Under the pieces are notes generated by a model. The model had not been told where the DNA came from. It was given only the letters and a program-made list of their open reading frames with translations, and ran no database searches. Shown one piece after another: positions 1 through 10,764 of a stretch of 64,000 nucleotides of DNA. The first letter of the stretch is position 1. Every line of letters starts with the position of its first letter. The position numbers were made by a program, and so were the translations under genes. Origin of the DNA: Lactifluus volemus (Eukaryota > Basidiomycota > Agaricomycetes > Russulales > Russulaceae); NCBI GenBank assembly GCA_022376515.1, contig WTXI01000210.1, positions 1 through 64,000 of the forward strand, written 5' to 3'.

Positions 1-3000
1 CCCACTGGCCAGTCATACGGGATCCCCAGACACACGAGACGGACTTGGCGGTAGTCAACTATGAAGGAGCCGGGGGAGGTGCGATGTTCTCGTTTGGGAT
101 CGAAGAAGTCTGCGTCTGCCCGTGAAGCTTGGAAGATTTGCGGGAGGGAGAGGTCAAGGTTTGCGGATTGAATCTCCTCCCAAGAATAAGGGAGCGAGGT
201 AACCGGGGCGTTAGTAATGGGAAGCGCAGATGGCCTCCCGACAGAAGTGTTTGTGCTGGCTATGATGGGCGTAGGTGATGTGGATCTGTCGTTTGAGGAA
301 GAACTCGCGGAAATGAGGGGTAACGAAGGGGGGTTCGTTAGGCTCTTGGAAGAGGGAGCGAAGCTGCATTGTCTGTTGTCCATCCTCCCCCGTCTTATTA
401 TAATCTTCCTTGCCCGTGTTGGGTTTTGTTTGTGAAATTCTTCCACCAAGTCATCCGCGTGCACCTGGTCAGCTGGTTCCCAGGTGTTGTGGGCGTGGGG
501 GTACCCTTCCCACTTCAGGAAGTACTCGAGGCGCCCCTTGCCACGCCCCTTTCGTCTGGAGTCCAACACCTGTTCGACTTCGTATTCTTCTTCCCCTTCT
601 ATTACATCTGGGGCTGGTTCCGTGAAGGCCTGCCCATTTTCTTCCGTCTCCTTGTATGGTGATAGAAGGGACGCATGGAAGACCGGGTGGACACGTTTTT
701 GACGCCACTGATCCGGGAGTTTCAGTTTGAAAACTACCGGGTTAATCACCTGGACCACTGGGAATGGGCCGTATCTTTTTGGGGCTAGCTTGGCGAAGGG
801 GTGTGACGTTTTGAGGTTCTTCCCGTCTAGCCAAACTTGGTCTCCTTCCTTGAAGGGTTCATATGCCCGTCTGCCCTTCTTTCGCACATTCCGCTTCTGG
901 AGGAGGTCTTGCGCCCTTTGGATCGCTTGACGCGCTTGGTTACGTTTCTCCATCAGGTAGTCTTTGCGCCGTTCTACTGCTGGCATCTTCCCCTCCTTAT
1001 CAGTTTGCCACACCGTGGGTGTGTGTCCCATGAGTAAGTCGAACGGGGTTTGTTTTGTTGTTTCATTGATCCACGAGTTGTGGACGAACTGGGCTAGAGG
1101 CAACCAGCTGACCCAGTCATTCTGTTGGAAGTTTCCATAGACGCGCAGGTATTGTTCTAGCCATTGGTTCGTTCGTTCCGATTGGCCATCTGTCTGGGGG
1201 TGGTATGCCGTACTGATGTTCTGGTCAATCCCCAATTGTCTACACAGTTCTCTCGTCCATTTTGATGCAAAGCGCGGATCGCGATCCGAGATCACCCGCT
1301 TCGGAGGGCCGTAATGGGGGAACACCTCTTTGGCGTAGCATCTTGCGACTCCCTCACTGTCGATGGTTTTGTTGCAAGGGATAAAGAATGCCGCCTTGCT
1401 ACAGTCGTGGTCAGTGATGGTCAGAATACTGTCATAGCCTTGTGACTCTGGGAGGTCTGTGATCAGGTCTAGGGCAATCGTCGAATATGGGGCGTAGCTT
1501 TGTTTTGGGGGAATGGGTACCAAGGGGACTTTGGGTCTGGTTGTGCCGCTCTTGGTGCTTTGACAAGTTGCACACCCCTGCACGTATTTGGTGACGAATG
1601 TCCTCATCGTGGGCCACCAGTAATCTTTCGCGATCGTGGACCAAGTCCTCATGATCCCTGGATGCCCCGCCATCTTGTGATCGTGGTACATTTGTAGAAT
1701 GCTTCGGTGCACTGTGGGGTCTTCTGGAACCGCCAATCGGTCGTGGTGATACCACTTGGTCCCAAAGCGTGTCCGGTACTTTCGCACTCCTTCTGTTTTC
1801 GTCCACTCTTCCAACTGCTGTTGATGTTTCTTTTGAGCGCGTTCTACTTCTTGTTCTAATGACTGTTCTTCCGTAAAGAGGCGCACAAAGAGCTCTGGGG
1901 GTAAGACTAGCACATCCTCGTGGTCATTCTCCCCCTGGTCGCATCCTGGTCGTCGTGACAATGGGTCGGCCTTGTTAGTCTTCCCCGGTCGATGGACAAT
2001 CTTCATGTTGTATTCTGCCATCTTAGGGATGTAGCGCGCCACCCGTCGACTGATCTTGTGCGCTTCCCGGTAGTACTGAAGGTTAGCGTGGTCGCTGACG
2101 ACAGTGATGACGTGCGGGGAGCTCAATAGAAGGTGCCGCCAGTGTTCCAAACCTCGGATCATCGCCAGTAGTTCCCGGTCGTGGATATCGTAGTTCCTCT
2201 CTGCTTGGTTGAACGTTCGCGAGTAATATCCCACAGGGCGCAACTTCTGATCCTTGTCCGGTTGGTGGAGAATTGCTCCACTAGCGTATTGTGACGCGTC
2301 GACCTCTAAGACAAAGGGTTCCGCCAAGTTAGGTCTCTGTAGGACCGGGTCGCTAGTGACTGCCTTGATTAGTCGATCCACTGCTTGCGTACATTCCTCT
2401 GTCCACTCAAACTTGGTTGTCTTCTTCAGTAAGTTAGTTAGAGGTCTAGCAACATTGGCAAATCCTGGGATGAACTGCCGTTGATAGCCCAAGACCCCGA
2501 GTGTACTGCGGACCTCCCGTACTGATTTCAGTTGTCGTGGCCACTCTGCTAGGCCGTGCTTCTTGCTAGGGTCGATGCGAATGGTGCCCTGGTCGATGAC
2601 GTACCCCAGAAACTCGATCTCTCTTCTGGCGAACTGACATTTTTCCGGCTTCAGAAAGAGTGACTCCTTCTCCAGAACTTCTAGGTATTCTTTGGTGATT
2701 TGATCATGCAGCTCTGGGTTGTCAGGGGTCACGATGAGGAAGTCGTCCAGGTACCAGTGAACCCAACGGGGGTATTTCTTTTTCAGGTTAGCAAAGATGC
2801 GGTCTGCCATTCGTTGGAAGGCGGCGGGTGCGTTACACAATCCGAAAGGCATGACTTTGGCTTCAAACAGCCCCTCGTCCGTTTTCACTGCCGTGATCCA
2901 CTGGCTGTCCGGGTGAATCCGAATGTTGTAATATCCATCTCTAATGTCAAACTTGGACATTAGCTTGGCATCTCCCATTTGGTCGAAGATGGTGTCGATG

Positions 3001-3074
3001 CGGGGAAGGGGATACACGTCCTTCACCGTCCATTCGTTCACTTTTCGGTAGTCATAGACGGGTCTCAGCTTCCC
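1..3074 (-). pseudogene. pol: gypsy pol, 3' part: reverse transcriptase, RNase H, integrase, chromodomain
   Basis: One minus-strand frame appears open from the hAT junction to the left edge. In order it shows the RT palm with WYLDDFLI (about 2727-2760), the RNase H start FVLEVDAS (about 2300) and RELLAMI. The integrase zinc finger follows (H..H then CATC, about 1700-1560), then catalytic blocks ALDLI, SDRDPRF and TDGQSERTNQ, and a chromodomain with FLKWEGYPHAHNTWEPADQV (about 460-530). In life the protein copies element RNA and integrates cDNA; the chromodomain usually guides insertion to particular chromatin. The gene is cut off from its promoter and from the front of RT by the hAT element, so it cannot be expressed as pol. 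The C-terminal end lies outside the window. Confidence 0.9.
3067..3074. repeat. left target-site duplication of the hAT element (AGCTTCCC)
   Basis: AGCTTCCC directly precedes the left terminal inverted repeat and recurs at 10870-10877 directly after the right one. Eight bases is the characteristic duplication length of hAT transposons. Removing the element and one copy rejoins the gypsy RT reading frame. Confidence 0.95.
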
Positions 3075-3089
3075 TAGTGTTGCGGGGGC

Positions 3090-3240
3090 TTGCGGCTATT
3101 GACAGCTCAGCCGTAAGCCGGAGCCGGCTTATCCTTAGCCGGATGTAGCCGAGCCCAGGGTTAGCCCCCATTTTAGTTAGACTGTAGGCGGCTTCCAATC
3201 ACGACTGAGCCCGGCTAAGCCTACCCGAAAGCCGGGCCTG
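3090..3240. repeat. left subterminal repeat region of the hAT element
   Basis: Short AGCCGG, AGCCGA and CGGCTTA units recur in both orientations just inside the left inverted repeat. They mirror the cluster at 10765-10855. In hAT elements such subterminal hexamer-like clusters bind the transposase BED finger; that role is inferred here. Confidence 0.6.
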
Positions 3241-3585
3241 GTCACATGATTATTTTTGAACCAAGCGTCACTTCCCCTCTGCTCTCCTGTCGCCACGTTC
3301 CCCCACTTCTCTCTCCTCTCTGTTGCTGTGCCCTGGTCTCTGTTGCTACACCCGCCTCTCCGTCCCCACCACTTCCTGCCCTTTGGCATTGCCTCCCTCT
3401 CTTGCCCTCACCTGTCGCCACCACCATCTTAGCATTGCCTGCAGTGCCTCCCTCTCGCCGCCGTCGGTGGATCAATCTACTATTGATGTCTTCAAGCAGA
3501 CCGGTCAATATTCCAGTTAGTGCTTGGTGAGCAGCACTGTTCGATCTGTTCGACAACTTACCGAACAATTTCACAGCGCGATTGC
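3241..3585. other. non-coding, pyrimidine-rich segment inside the hAT element
   Basis: Low-complexity CT-rich sequence (CTCTCCTGTCGCCAC-type runs) up to about 3440, then unremarkable sequence leading into the PRP8-like fragment. No gene was recognised; the open stretches on both strands look like composition artefacts. Confidence 0.5.
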
Positions 3586-3602
3586 TCTTCAGTACCATGC
3601 GC

Positions 3603-3610
3603 AATGGAGC
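3603..3610. repeat. left target-site duplication of the nested element (AATGGAGC)
   Basis: AATGGAGC immediately left of the inverted repeat TAGACTGTCC; a perfect copy lies at 5066-5073. Confidence 0.92.
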
Positions 3611-3619
3611 TAGACTGTC

Positions 3620-3790
3620 CGCGGGCCGGGCCTGGCCCTCCCGGCCCTAGGGCCGACCCGGACCGGCCCCTTGAGGGCCAGGGCCAGGGCCAGCAGCAGG
3701 CGGCCCTCACATCGAGGGCCAGGGCCAGGGCCAGACAATTTTTTGCGCGGCCCTTAGGGCCGGCCCGGGGCCGGCCCTGCTGGCCCTACC
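3620..3790. repeat. left subterminal GGCCAGGGCC repeats of the nested element
   Basis: At least ten GGCCC/GGGCC palindromic cores, including tandem GAGGGCCAGGGCCAGGGCC units, mirrored by the cluster at 4898-5060. Confidence 0.8.
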
Positions 3791-4725
3791 CATAGTGAGG
3801 CTGCGAGGGCGGGGTTGCAGGGTGGCGCCGCAACGGCGGCGTCGGGGCAGCAGCAGCGACGGCAGGGGCGGCGGGGCAGTGGCGGCGGCGTCAGGGCAGC
3901 AAAAGTGATGGCGGGGACGCAGCAGCGACGACGGGGCAGTGGCGGCGGCGTCGGGGTAGCAGTAGCGACGGCAAAGCGGCGGCAGAGGCGACGCCATCTG
4001 GACAGCGGTGGCGGCATCTGGATAGCGGCGGCGCGGCGGCGGCGGCGTCAGTGCAGGGGCGACAGCGTCTGGATCGCGGCAGCGGGGTCGGGGTAGCAGC
4101 AACCACGGCGGGGCAGCGGCCACCGCAGCGGTAGCGAGGGGAGATGGCAGGCGGCGCACCCAGGCAAGACTTTGGGGGACGTCACGCGAGTGTCCCAGTC
4201 GCAGGCGTCAAGCGTCGGACGGTCGCAAAAGCGACGTCCGAGTGACAGTGACGCCATCGAATGTCCACGCGTAACGCCCCTCAGTGCCAGCGGCTGGGGG
4301 ACGAAAAGGGGAATGAAAAAAAAAAGATTAGTGCGAGAAGTCAAAGAAAAAGTCATGACGCACCGGCATGTATCATGCAATTAACAGACAACAAGGGGCG
4401 AGGGGTGGCGACAATAGAGGGCGAGGGGTGGCGACGACAGAGGACGAGCGGTGGGGGCTACGAGGGCGAGGGGTAGCGGCAATAAGAGGGCGCGAGAGGC
4501 GAAGACAGAGGGCGGGAGATGGCGACGACAGAAAGGGCGCGAGAGGGGCGATGGTGATGCGATGGCGGTGACAGAAAGCAGGTATGGAGGCAGAAAGGGA
4601 CGCGGGAGGGGGCGTGAAAAAGCAAGTCGCGACTTGAAGTTCGAGTTGACTAAGTGAAAGTGGCAGGCGTACGGGCTGAGGCAATAAAACTGTTTAAGAT
4701 AAGCTATAGGAAAAAATGTAATCAA

Positions 4726-4805
4726 GCTTCTATGGTGTAGTGGTGAACTGTCCAAGAGCCTTAGTTTTGGTATGCACTGGTCGAGAGTTCAAATCCCGGC
4801 ATGTA
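4726..4805 (+). other. tRNA-like sequence with pol III-type boxes, probably degenerate
   Basis: TATGGTGTAGTGG (4731-4743) resembles a tRNA A box region, close to the 5' half of tRNA-Gln/Glu genes. GTTCAAATCCC (4787-4797) is a good B box, at normal spacing. A possible anticodon stem CAAGA/TTTTG encloses a seven-base loop. The acceptor and T stems do not pair properly, so a functional tRNA is unlikely. A tRNA-derived relic or SINE head carried by the nested element is the better reading. Confidence 0.4.
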
Positions 4806-4897
4806 CAATTATCAGAAAGTAGCTGTGAGCTGATTATGCAAGCAAGTGTGAGAAAATTTTACTAAAATTAACTAATTGACTGATTATTTTTTTTAAG

Positions 4898-5060
4898 GGG
4901 TGGGGCCGGGTCGGCCCCGGGCCGGCCCCGGGTCGGGCCAGGGCCAGCTAATGCTGGCCCTCCAAGGGCCAGGGCCAACTGCAAGGCGGACCGGCCCTCA
5001 GGGCCAGGGCCAGGGCCGGGCAAAATGGGGGTGGCCCTGTCCCGGCCCGGCCCCCGGACA
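4898..5060. repeat. right subterminal GGCCAGGGCC repeats of the nested element
   Basis: GGGCCGG and GGCCAGGGCCAG units like those at 3620-3790, adjoining the right inverted repeat. Confidence 0.8.
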
Positions 5061-5065
5061 GTCTA

Positions 5066-5073
5066 AATGGAGC
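5066..5073. repeat. right target-site duplication of the nested element (AATGGAGC)
   Basis: Perfect copy of 3603-3610, directly after the right inverted repeat. Confidence 0.92.
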
Positions 5074-5400
5074 AGCATGTGGCTTGCTATGCGTCGAGAG
5101 AAGTGGGACCGCTGGCACTTCAAGCGAATGCGCTTCCCCCCCTTCGACAACGAAGAGCCTCCTCTCGATTATGGCGACAATGTTTTCAATGTGGATCCTC
5201 TCGAAGCTATTCAGCTCAACCTTGATGAGACCGAAGATGTTCCCGTCACTGAATGGCTTTACGATGCACGCGCTCTGATAGACGCTCCCTACGTCAATGG
5301 ACCCTCGTACAAGTATTGACCCTCCCTCTACCAGTCATGGCTAATTTGTATCGGCTCGGTCAGCCGACGACTGAATCCGCCAAAAGGTAGGAGTTTGTCC

Positions 5401-5831
5401 TCTCATGTGCAAAGAAGCGGTCTTTACGTTTGAGTTCCAAGAGATCCGGGGAAGCTGCTATGGGAAGCGAATAATTGTTATCACGGAAGCGAAACAGCCT
5501 CATGCCATCACAGTAAGGCCAGCTTGGTGGGCTGGCCTTGCAACCACGTTGTACGCCACGTTCATATGTTTACGCCTCGGGGTCAGTCCCGTGTCCAAAT
5601 AGCTCGGGCTTTTACCTTAATACCTGTACTATACGTCCAATTACATAGGTAAGTAGAAAATGTATTTAAAGGTCGGCCAAATCGAACAATACCAGTCACC
5701 CTTTTCTGAGTCCCCGTTATCTACTTTTCATCTGAGCCCGCGGTATTTGCCGATGGGACCCGCGTGTCGTTTCTATTTGTATGAACTTTGTCAATGACCC
5801 TCAGCCCTCACCTACCCTCAGCCCCCACCGA
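5401..5831. other. 5' flank of the hAT transposase, no gene recognised
   Basis: No convincing coding sequence. A short inverted repeat (AAGGCCAGCTTGG / GGGCTGGCCTT, about 5515-5540) and repeated CTCAGCCC..CACC units at 5800-5830 lie upstream of the TATA-like box. Confidence 0.4.
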
Positions 5832-5837
5832 TATATA
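5832..5837 (+). promoter_or_regulatory. TATA-like box upstream of the hAT transposase
   Basis: TATATA about 40 bases before the first ATG of the transposase, at the right distance for a short-leader fungal promoter. Confidence 0.5.
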
Positions 5838-5875
5838 GTGGGTGCGTTTCTTCCCCTCCTCACAAGTGTCACTTA

Positions 5876-8800
5876 ATGCCACCGCGTACCTCCAGGGCCT
5901 CGAAGGCCAAAGTCAATGATATTCCTTCAGACCCGCCGGCAGATTCTTCGGCTCCTGCAACCCAAGCGCCCACTCGTCCACCGACTGGAAAGGGTCGGCG
6001 TACATATTCTCGTGCTCATGTGAGATCTGTACCACCCATACACTGAGGGTGAGCCGCTGACTACATCATCATCTTGCCATCCCCCAGTCTACCACCAAGA
6101 AGACCCAAGTTGTCGATGATGTCCCTCAGGAAGGCGTTCATGAGGCTGCTATGTGCCGAACCACTCGTCCATCCAAGTCTACTCGGCGTCCTCGTGCAAC
6201 GGTGAGTTTCTTACTGTTCCTACATTGAGTGTTCTAGCTCTAACAATTGTGAGCATTAAGCCTGTCGCAGATGACGACGGTGAAGAATTTCAGTTATCCG
6301 ATGATGATAGCGATAGCGAGGCAGATGGTCCCCTAGCTCAGCCAACACCCGATTGTTCAGAAGTACCTCTCACTCCTCGATCTAACACACTTTGCACAGA
6401 CACCATCGACTCCAATGCTGAGCCTTCTTCAATCACTGATATGGCATTATTCTTCGATGAATATGTTAACAACGAGGGCGAGACGATGAGACGATGCAAT
6501 GCTTGTTTGTAAGCAATGTATCCTTCGTCATTGGTGTAATCTGACAGAACTACAGGCAGGAAGGCATTAGCGAAGCAAAAGTGGCTTGCTATGGCCCGAC
6601 CACTGGTAATAGTAACCTTTGGAATCACCTGAAGCGGAAGCATAAGACCGTGTATCGGGAAGCTGCAGTAAAGTACAACTGGCGTATCCTCGAGTCTCTA
6701 GATCAACAGGACAAGCTCGGCGTGCAGAAAAACTCACGTGCACGCCAGCTTCCGGCCTACACTCTAGATGAATTCGTCCGACGCCTTCTTCACTGGATCG
6801 TTGCAGATGACCAGGTGAGCGTTGTCTTATCTCATTTCGTTCGTAGCTTATCTCTCAACCGTAGTCACTTCGCGTAGTTGATTGCCGTGAATTTCGTGAT
6901 GTCTGCTATTTTCTTCGACCGGAAACTAAGACCATCCCACATCGCGACAAAATACGCGAACAAGTTACTGTTGAATGGGAAACTGAGTTCAGAAATTTGC
7001 GTAAAGCACTTGCTGTTGGTCATTTCCCTCAATGACAGCTGCACTGATCCATGGCGAACAGGACTCGTGCGGCCGGATAAGCTTCACTGCAGATATCTGG
7101 TCAAGTGCAAACTTAACGTCATATCTCGCTGTAACATCACACTGGCTTGCTCGGGACGGCAGTACTCTTGTTTTGAAAGCTGCTCTAATTGGCTTTCACT
7201 GCCTCACCGAATCACATACGGGTAAAAATATCGCCTCCGCCATCATGTCTCTCATCGATCGTGCTGGTATTGACCCGCGCAAAGTATGTGACCATGTATT
7301 AAACCGAGAACGTTACTGAAACGACTAGATCGGTCATTTTACTCTCGACAACGCCGCAAATAATGACGCTGCCATGAAAGAGCTGGAAATCTTACTTCTC
7401 AAGCGTGAGGTTATTTTCAGTTCTCTTGATAATCGCATCAGGTGTTACCCACACATCATCAATATCTGCACCTGCCACATCGTCGCCGCCAATACTCAAG
7501 TTGGCAGGAGATACATGGAGAGTGACGGTCTGGATGGTGAAGACGACTCGGACGAGTTTGATCCTTCCCTTGCTCCACAGGACAATCTTATCAAACGTGT
7601 TGCGAATATTGTCCGCTACATACGCTCGTCGGGAACCAGAAAGGCCGAATTTACGCGTCTTGTCGAGCTATGCCTCGAAGATCCCGAATTAAGGAAAGAT
7701 CCCAAGTTCATCGGTGCTGCCGAGACAAAGAAGAGACGGCCACTAGAACTCAAGTTACATGTCAGGACTCGATGGGATTCTGTTTACCAGATGCTCGTGC
7801 GTTTTCGTTTCCTGAAGAAGGTGAGTGCACGCGTTCGAACTTCGAACGAACTGTCGGCACTGACTCTAGGTATTCAGGCTGTAGTTATGTACTTCGCGAA
7901 TAACGCGTCGATCCAAACTATGGAACTAAGTGCTACCGACTGGAAACGTGCAGAGGCCTTGGAATGTGTTCTATGGGTATGTTCTCAAATACTCTTCGCA
8001 CGTCACATTGATGGGTCAACCTTACAATCCATGAGGCTGCACATGAGGTTTTGCAAACTATGTCGTCTGAATCGACGCTGGTCTTGTGTGGTGCTATCGC
8101 TAGTTTCGAACTTCTCATGACTCGGTGGGAACGGATGAGTAAGGGAAACCCGGAGCTAAAATGCTGGGCAGATATTGGCTTGTGCTGGGCACGGAAATAT
8201 TACCAGCGGATGGACGACACTAGGGCATACATTGTCACCTTGGGTATGTACCTGCTTTACGGCGTTGTTGCTGAATCACATGATATGCATTGGCTTCATA
8301 GTTCTCGATCCTACCTCACGCTTCACATGGATCCAAGCCGAATGGGAGGAAGAGTATATAGATCTGGCTAAAAAGGTCATGCTCGATCTTGTAAGTGTTT
8401 ACCTGTAGGCTGTAACTGCATTCCATCGCTCACTATTTGTCATAGATGTCCAAGTGTCGCAAAGAGAACCCATCAGTTGCGGAAGCTGTTCAAACCCAAG
8501 TTCTCCCCAAGCGTCCATCATACATGATGTCGACGCGCTTCCAAATCGAGGATCATCCCAGACACCCCGGATCTGACTCGGCATCGACGTGGAGTGTCGA
8601 AGGCGAATTCACAAAGTACACTTCGTGTCCCTTGATGACGTTAGGAACCGACATCCTGACATACTGGGAGGTAAATGCATTTGCTTAATTTTCAAATTTA
8701 CGACTCATGCTACCGATAGGCCCACAAGGCTGAATTCCCTACCCTCTTTGCCATCGCTATGGACTACCTTCCCATTCAAGCTTCTTCTGTCCCATGTGAA

Positions 8801-9058
8801 CGCGTTTTTTCGTCAGCTGCGGAGACCGATACCAAGAAACGAAACCGGATCACCCCAGCACTCATGGAAGCGTTGCAAATGCTAAAGTTCCTGCTAAAGA
8901 AGCAGCGTCTTGACTTCATGGGTGGTTGGACGACGGGAGAAAGTGAATTGCTGGAAGAAAGCAGGCAAGAACAAGAGCCTGAGCTCGGTTCTTTGCTGGG
9001 CGGGGACATCGAAGATGCACGGGATGAACTACTCGGCGATGATATGAACTCAGAATAG
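5876..9058 (+). CDS. hAT family transposase (BED finger, 12 exons, apparently intact)
   Basis: Proposed exons are 5876-6019, 6088-6201, 6261-6508, 6556-6814, 6865-7000, 7039-7283, 7329-7820, 7878-7976, 8036-8243, 8302-8390, 8446-8670 and 8720-9058, giving 865 residues with all phases consistent. A BED zinc finger (CNAC...HLKRKH) lies near residues 160-200. RNase H-like catalytic blocks follow: FTADIWSS (Asp near 319) and FTLDNAANND (Asp near 389), then the conserved RTRWDSV. The hAT dimerisation domain (FPTLFAIAMDYLPIQASS, CERVFSSA) lies from about 757. All introns are GT-AG and 38-68 nt. The acceptor of intron 2 is the weakest choice (AAG at 6260); the nearby CAG at 6270 breaks the frame. 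The enzyme excises and inserts the element through its inverted repeats. The length is normal for the family and no stop or frameshift was seen. Confidence 0.9.
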
Positions 9059-9301
9059 GAGTCTAGCTTAGGATAAGGACCTTGACCGCTACTCGTAGTT
9101 CAACTTTGATGTCGTCCCAGATTGTGTACTTACGTACTTCATATACTCTGAACCATTTGTCTGATTCCTCCATCGCTCGATCTGCAAACTGGCAAGTGCA
9201 GATCGCTCGGATCACTTGTAATGAGTCGGAGACTCGGAGTTCTAAGTTCATGGAAACCAACATGACTCAACAGAGTCAACACTACCCATACCCCATACCC
9301 C
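9059..9301. other. spacer between transposase and kinase
   Basis: 243 bases without recognised coding. It ends in a tandem CCCATACCCCATACCCCATG just before the kinase start and must hold the transposase 3' end and the kinase promoter. No clear TATA box was seen. Confidence 0.5.
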
Positions 9302-10446
9302 ATGTCAAATTCAAGCAAACCCCTTAGCGACTCCAAAGACCTTCAGCCCAGCATAGTTCGCGTACGTGGACGGTATAGGCTGGGTAAGTTTCTGGGCTCT
9401 GGAACTTTTGGTAAGTTGTTCTGTTTCCGTCTGGCCTTTCGATTTGCTCAGTCCTCCTAGGAAATGTATACTTAGGATGGGACATCAAAACTAGGCTGGA
9501 TGTTGCAGTAAAGCTTGAGCCTGTCAAAACACGAAATCCCCGGCTCAGGAATGAGCATGCTGTCTACAAGGCCCTTTCAGACACGCCTGGCTTCCCTGCC
9601 ATGCATTGGTATGGTATAGAGGCCTCCTACAACGTGATGGTTCTCGATCGCCTCGATCTTACGTTGGAAGAGGCAATATACAAGCCCCACAACAACAGCT
9701 TAGTGTTCTCGTTCGCCGATCAAATGGTACTTTTTTTTTTTCTGTTCCGCTATCGGTCTCAAATGTTTAATTCATCCCTTCAACAGCTTTCACGTCTTGA
9801 ATCGCTGCACGAACGAAGTTACATCCACCGCGACGTTAAACCGTCAAGCTTCATGATGGGCATGGGTGAAAAAAGCAGCCAGGTGTTTCTAATCGACTTT
9901 AGCTTGGCCCAACTCTTTCGCAATCCCTCTACCCGTCAGCACATCCTGCAGGTGTCTGGGCTGAAGATTGTAGGCACCGTTGCCTTTACATCAATCAGCA
10001 GCCATCTAGGACACACGCAATCACGCCGCGATGATCTTGAAGCACTCGTGTATACTATCGTTTATTTATATCGTGGTTGCTTACCTTGGCAAGACCTCGT
10101 GGGAGACTCTGTTCTCGAGAAGAAGATCGCCTCGGCCGAAACTCTTTGCCTCGGCCTACCTGCACCCTTTCACACTTTTGCGCAGTACATTCGATTGCTC
10201 AACTTCGACCAGAAGCCACAGTACGGCTACCTTCACACACTCCTCGCGCAATGCTTGGGCAGCTCGGCTCCAGATTCTGTTCAACTTGTTATCAAAGAAC
10301 CTTCACTCAGCCAAAACTGCTTGTCGCCCAGCGACCGAATGTGGGTCACTTTTTTTGTCCCGACTCCCGACTCCCGAAGGCCGAGGCTGACGACAAAATT
10401 GTGCAGTTTACGTTCATCATCCAAACACAAGCGAGCCGCGGGATGA
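9302..10446 (+). CDS. casein-kinase-1-like protein kinase carried inside the hAT element
   Basis: Exons 9302-9410, 9461-9726 and 9787-10446 give 344 residues. Kinase motifs in order: glycine-rich loop GSGTFGNVYLG (32-42), VAVK lysine (54), helix-C Glu (68), IHRDVKPSSFM (catalytic Asp 141), IDFSLAQ (metal-binding Asp 162, with Ser where CK1 has Gly), GTVAFTSISSH in place of the CK1 GTARYASINTH, and SRRDDLEALVYTIVYL..GCLPWQDL. The late segment KKIASAETLCLG..PAPF.TF..YIRLLNFDQKP.Y matches the CK1 C-lobe. CK1 enzymes phosphorylate Ser/Thr in many pathways. The catalytic residues are kept, so activity is plausible. It lies on the transposase strand, within the inverted repeats, and keeps introns, so it was captured as genomic DNA. 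The C-terminal tail is short and not recognisable. Confidence 0.85.
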
Positions 10447-10764
10447 TTGTGTTGGCAGTGATGACAGGCGTGTTTGGGTTGTAAGTTGTACTATGATATT
10501 TCAATCGTTGCCCTCGCTACTGTGTGTTGTTACTTTTGTAGCAATATGTAGACACATCGCGCGTCACTGTCGGGAGTCCGGAGTTGGGAGTCTGGACATG
10601 CTTGCTATTTGTTAGTTACCATTTTTGTAGCCCTCGCGGCACTTAGGTTAGAGTCCATTGGACATTGAAGGGGCTGCATCGCCGCGGTGCCACGTATCAC
10701 GAAAAAAAATTTCTTTTTCCTTGGTACAATATGACAAGCCACTCAAGCCATGGGCTCTGCCCCC
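10447..10764. other. 3' flank of the kinase inside the hAT element
   Basis: No gene was recognised. A GGGAGTCCGGAGTTGGGAG repeat occurs at about 10570-10590, related to CCCGACTCCCGACTCCCGA inside the kinase end at about 10360. Confidence 0.45.

Larger units (their letters stand above)
3611..5065. mobile_element. non-autonomous hAT-like element nested in the larger hAT element
   Basis: The ends are TAGACTGTCC-(CG)-GGGCCGGGCC and its inverted near-copy, flanked by a perfect 8-bp duplication. Both subterminal regions (3620-3790 and 4898-5060) are dense arrays of GGCCAGGGCCAGGGCC and GGCCGGGCC units. The middle holds GC-rich CAGCAGCGACGG-type repeats (3800-4130), purine-rich GAGGGGTGGCGACGA repeats (4390-4620) and a tRNA-like stretch. 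No transposase is present, so it would need one in trans. Its inverted repeats differ from those of the host hAT element, so it probably belongs to another hAT subfamily. Confidence 0.85.
3586..5400 (+). pseudogene. prp8: captured PRP8 gene fragment, interrupted by a nested element
   Basis: The segments 3586-3610 and 5066 to about 5390 together encode a block strongly resembling spliceosomal Prp8: [12 protein letters not shown], then [19 protein letters not shown], then [28 protein letters not shown] and YVNGPSYKY. After a stop and frame change at about 5318 the similarity continues as LPVMANLYRLGQ. Prp8 is a roughly 2,300-residue core splicing protein; only about 110 residues are present here, with no start and no full domain. 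The fragment sits between the hAT ends, so it was probably captured by the transposon. The nested element 3611-5065 later split it; its 8-bp duplication AATGGAGC is part of the PRP8 coding sequence. Confidence 0.8.

Noticed and set aside
3707..4159. Minus-strand open frame of 150 residues rich in Pro, Arg and Ala
   Set aside because: It lies in the GC-rich triplet and GGCC repeats of the nested element; all frames are open there through composition, with no domain.
4381..4755. Minus-strand open frame of 124 residues, Leu/Pro/Ser rich
   Set aside because: It is the complement of the GAGGGGTGGCGACGA repeats in the nested element and overlaps the tRNA-like stretch; no family features.
4726..4805. 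Functional tRNA gene
   Set aside because: A and B boxes look right, but acceptor and T stems do not pair and the T33 position is wrong, so it is listed only as tRNA-like.
3620..5060. CRISPR-like spaced repeats
   Set aside because: The repeats are short GGCC palindromic units without regular unique spacers, in a eukaryotic transposon.
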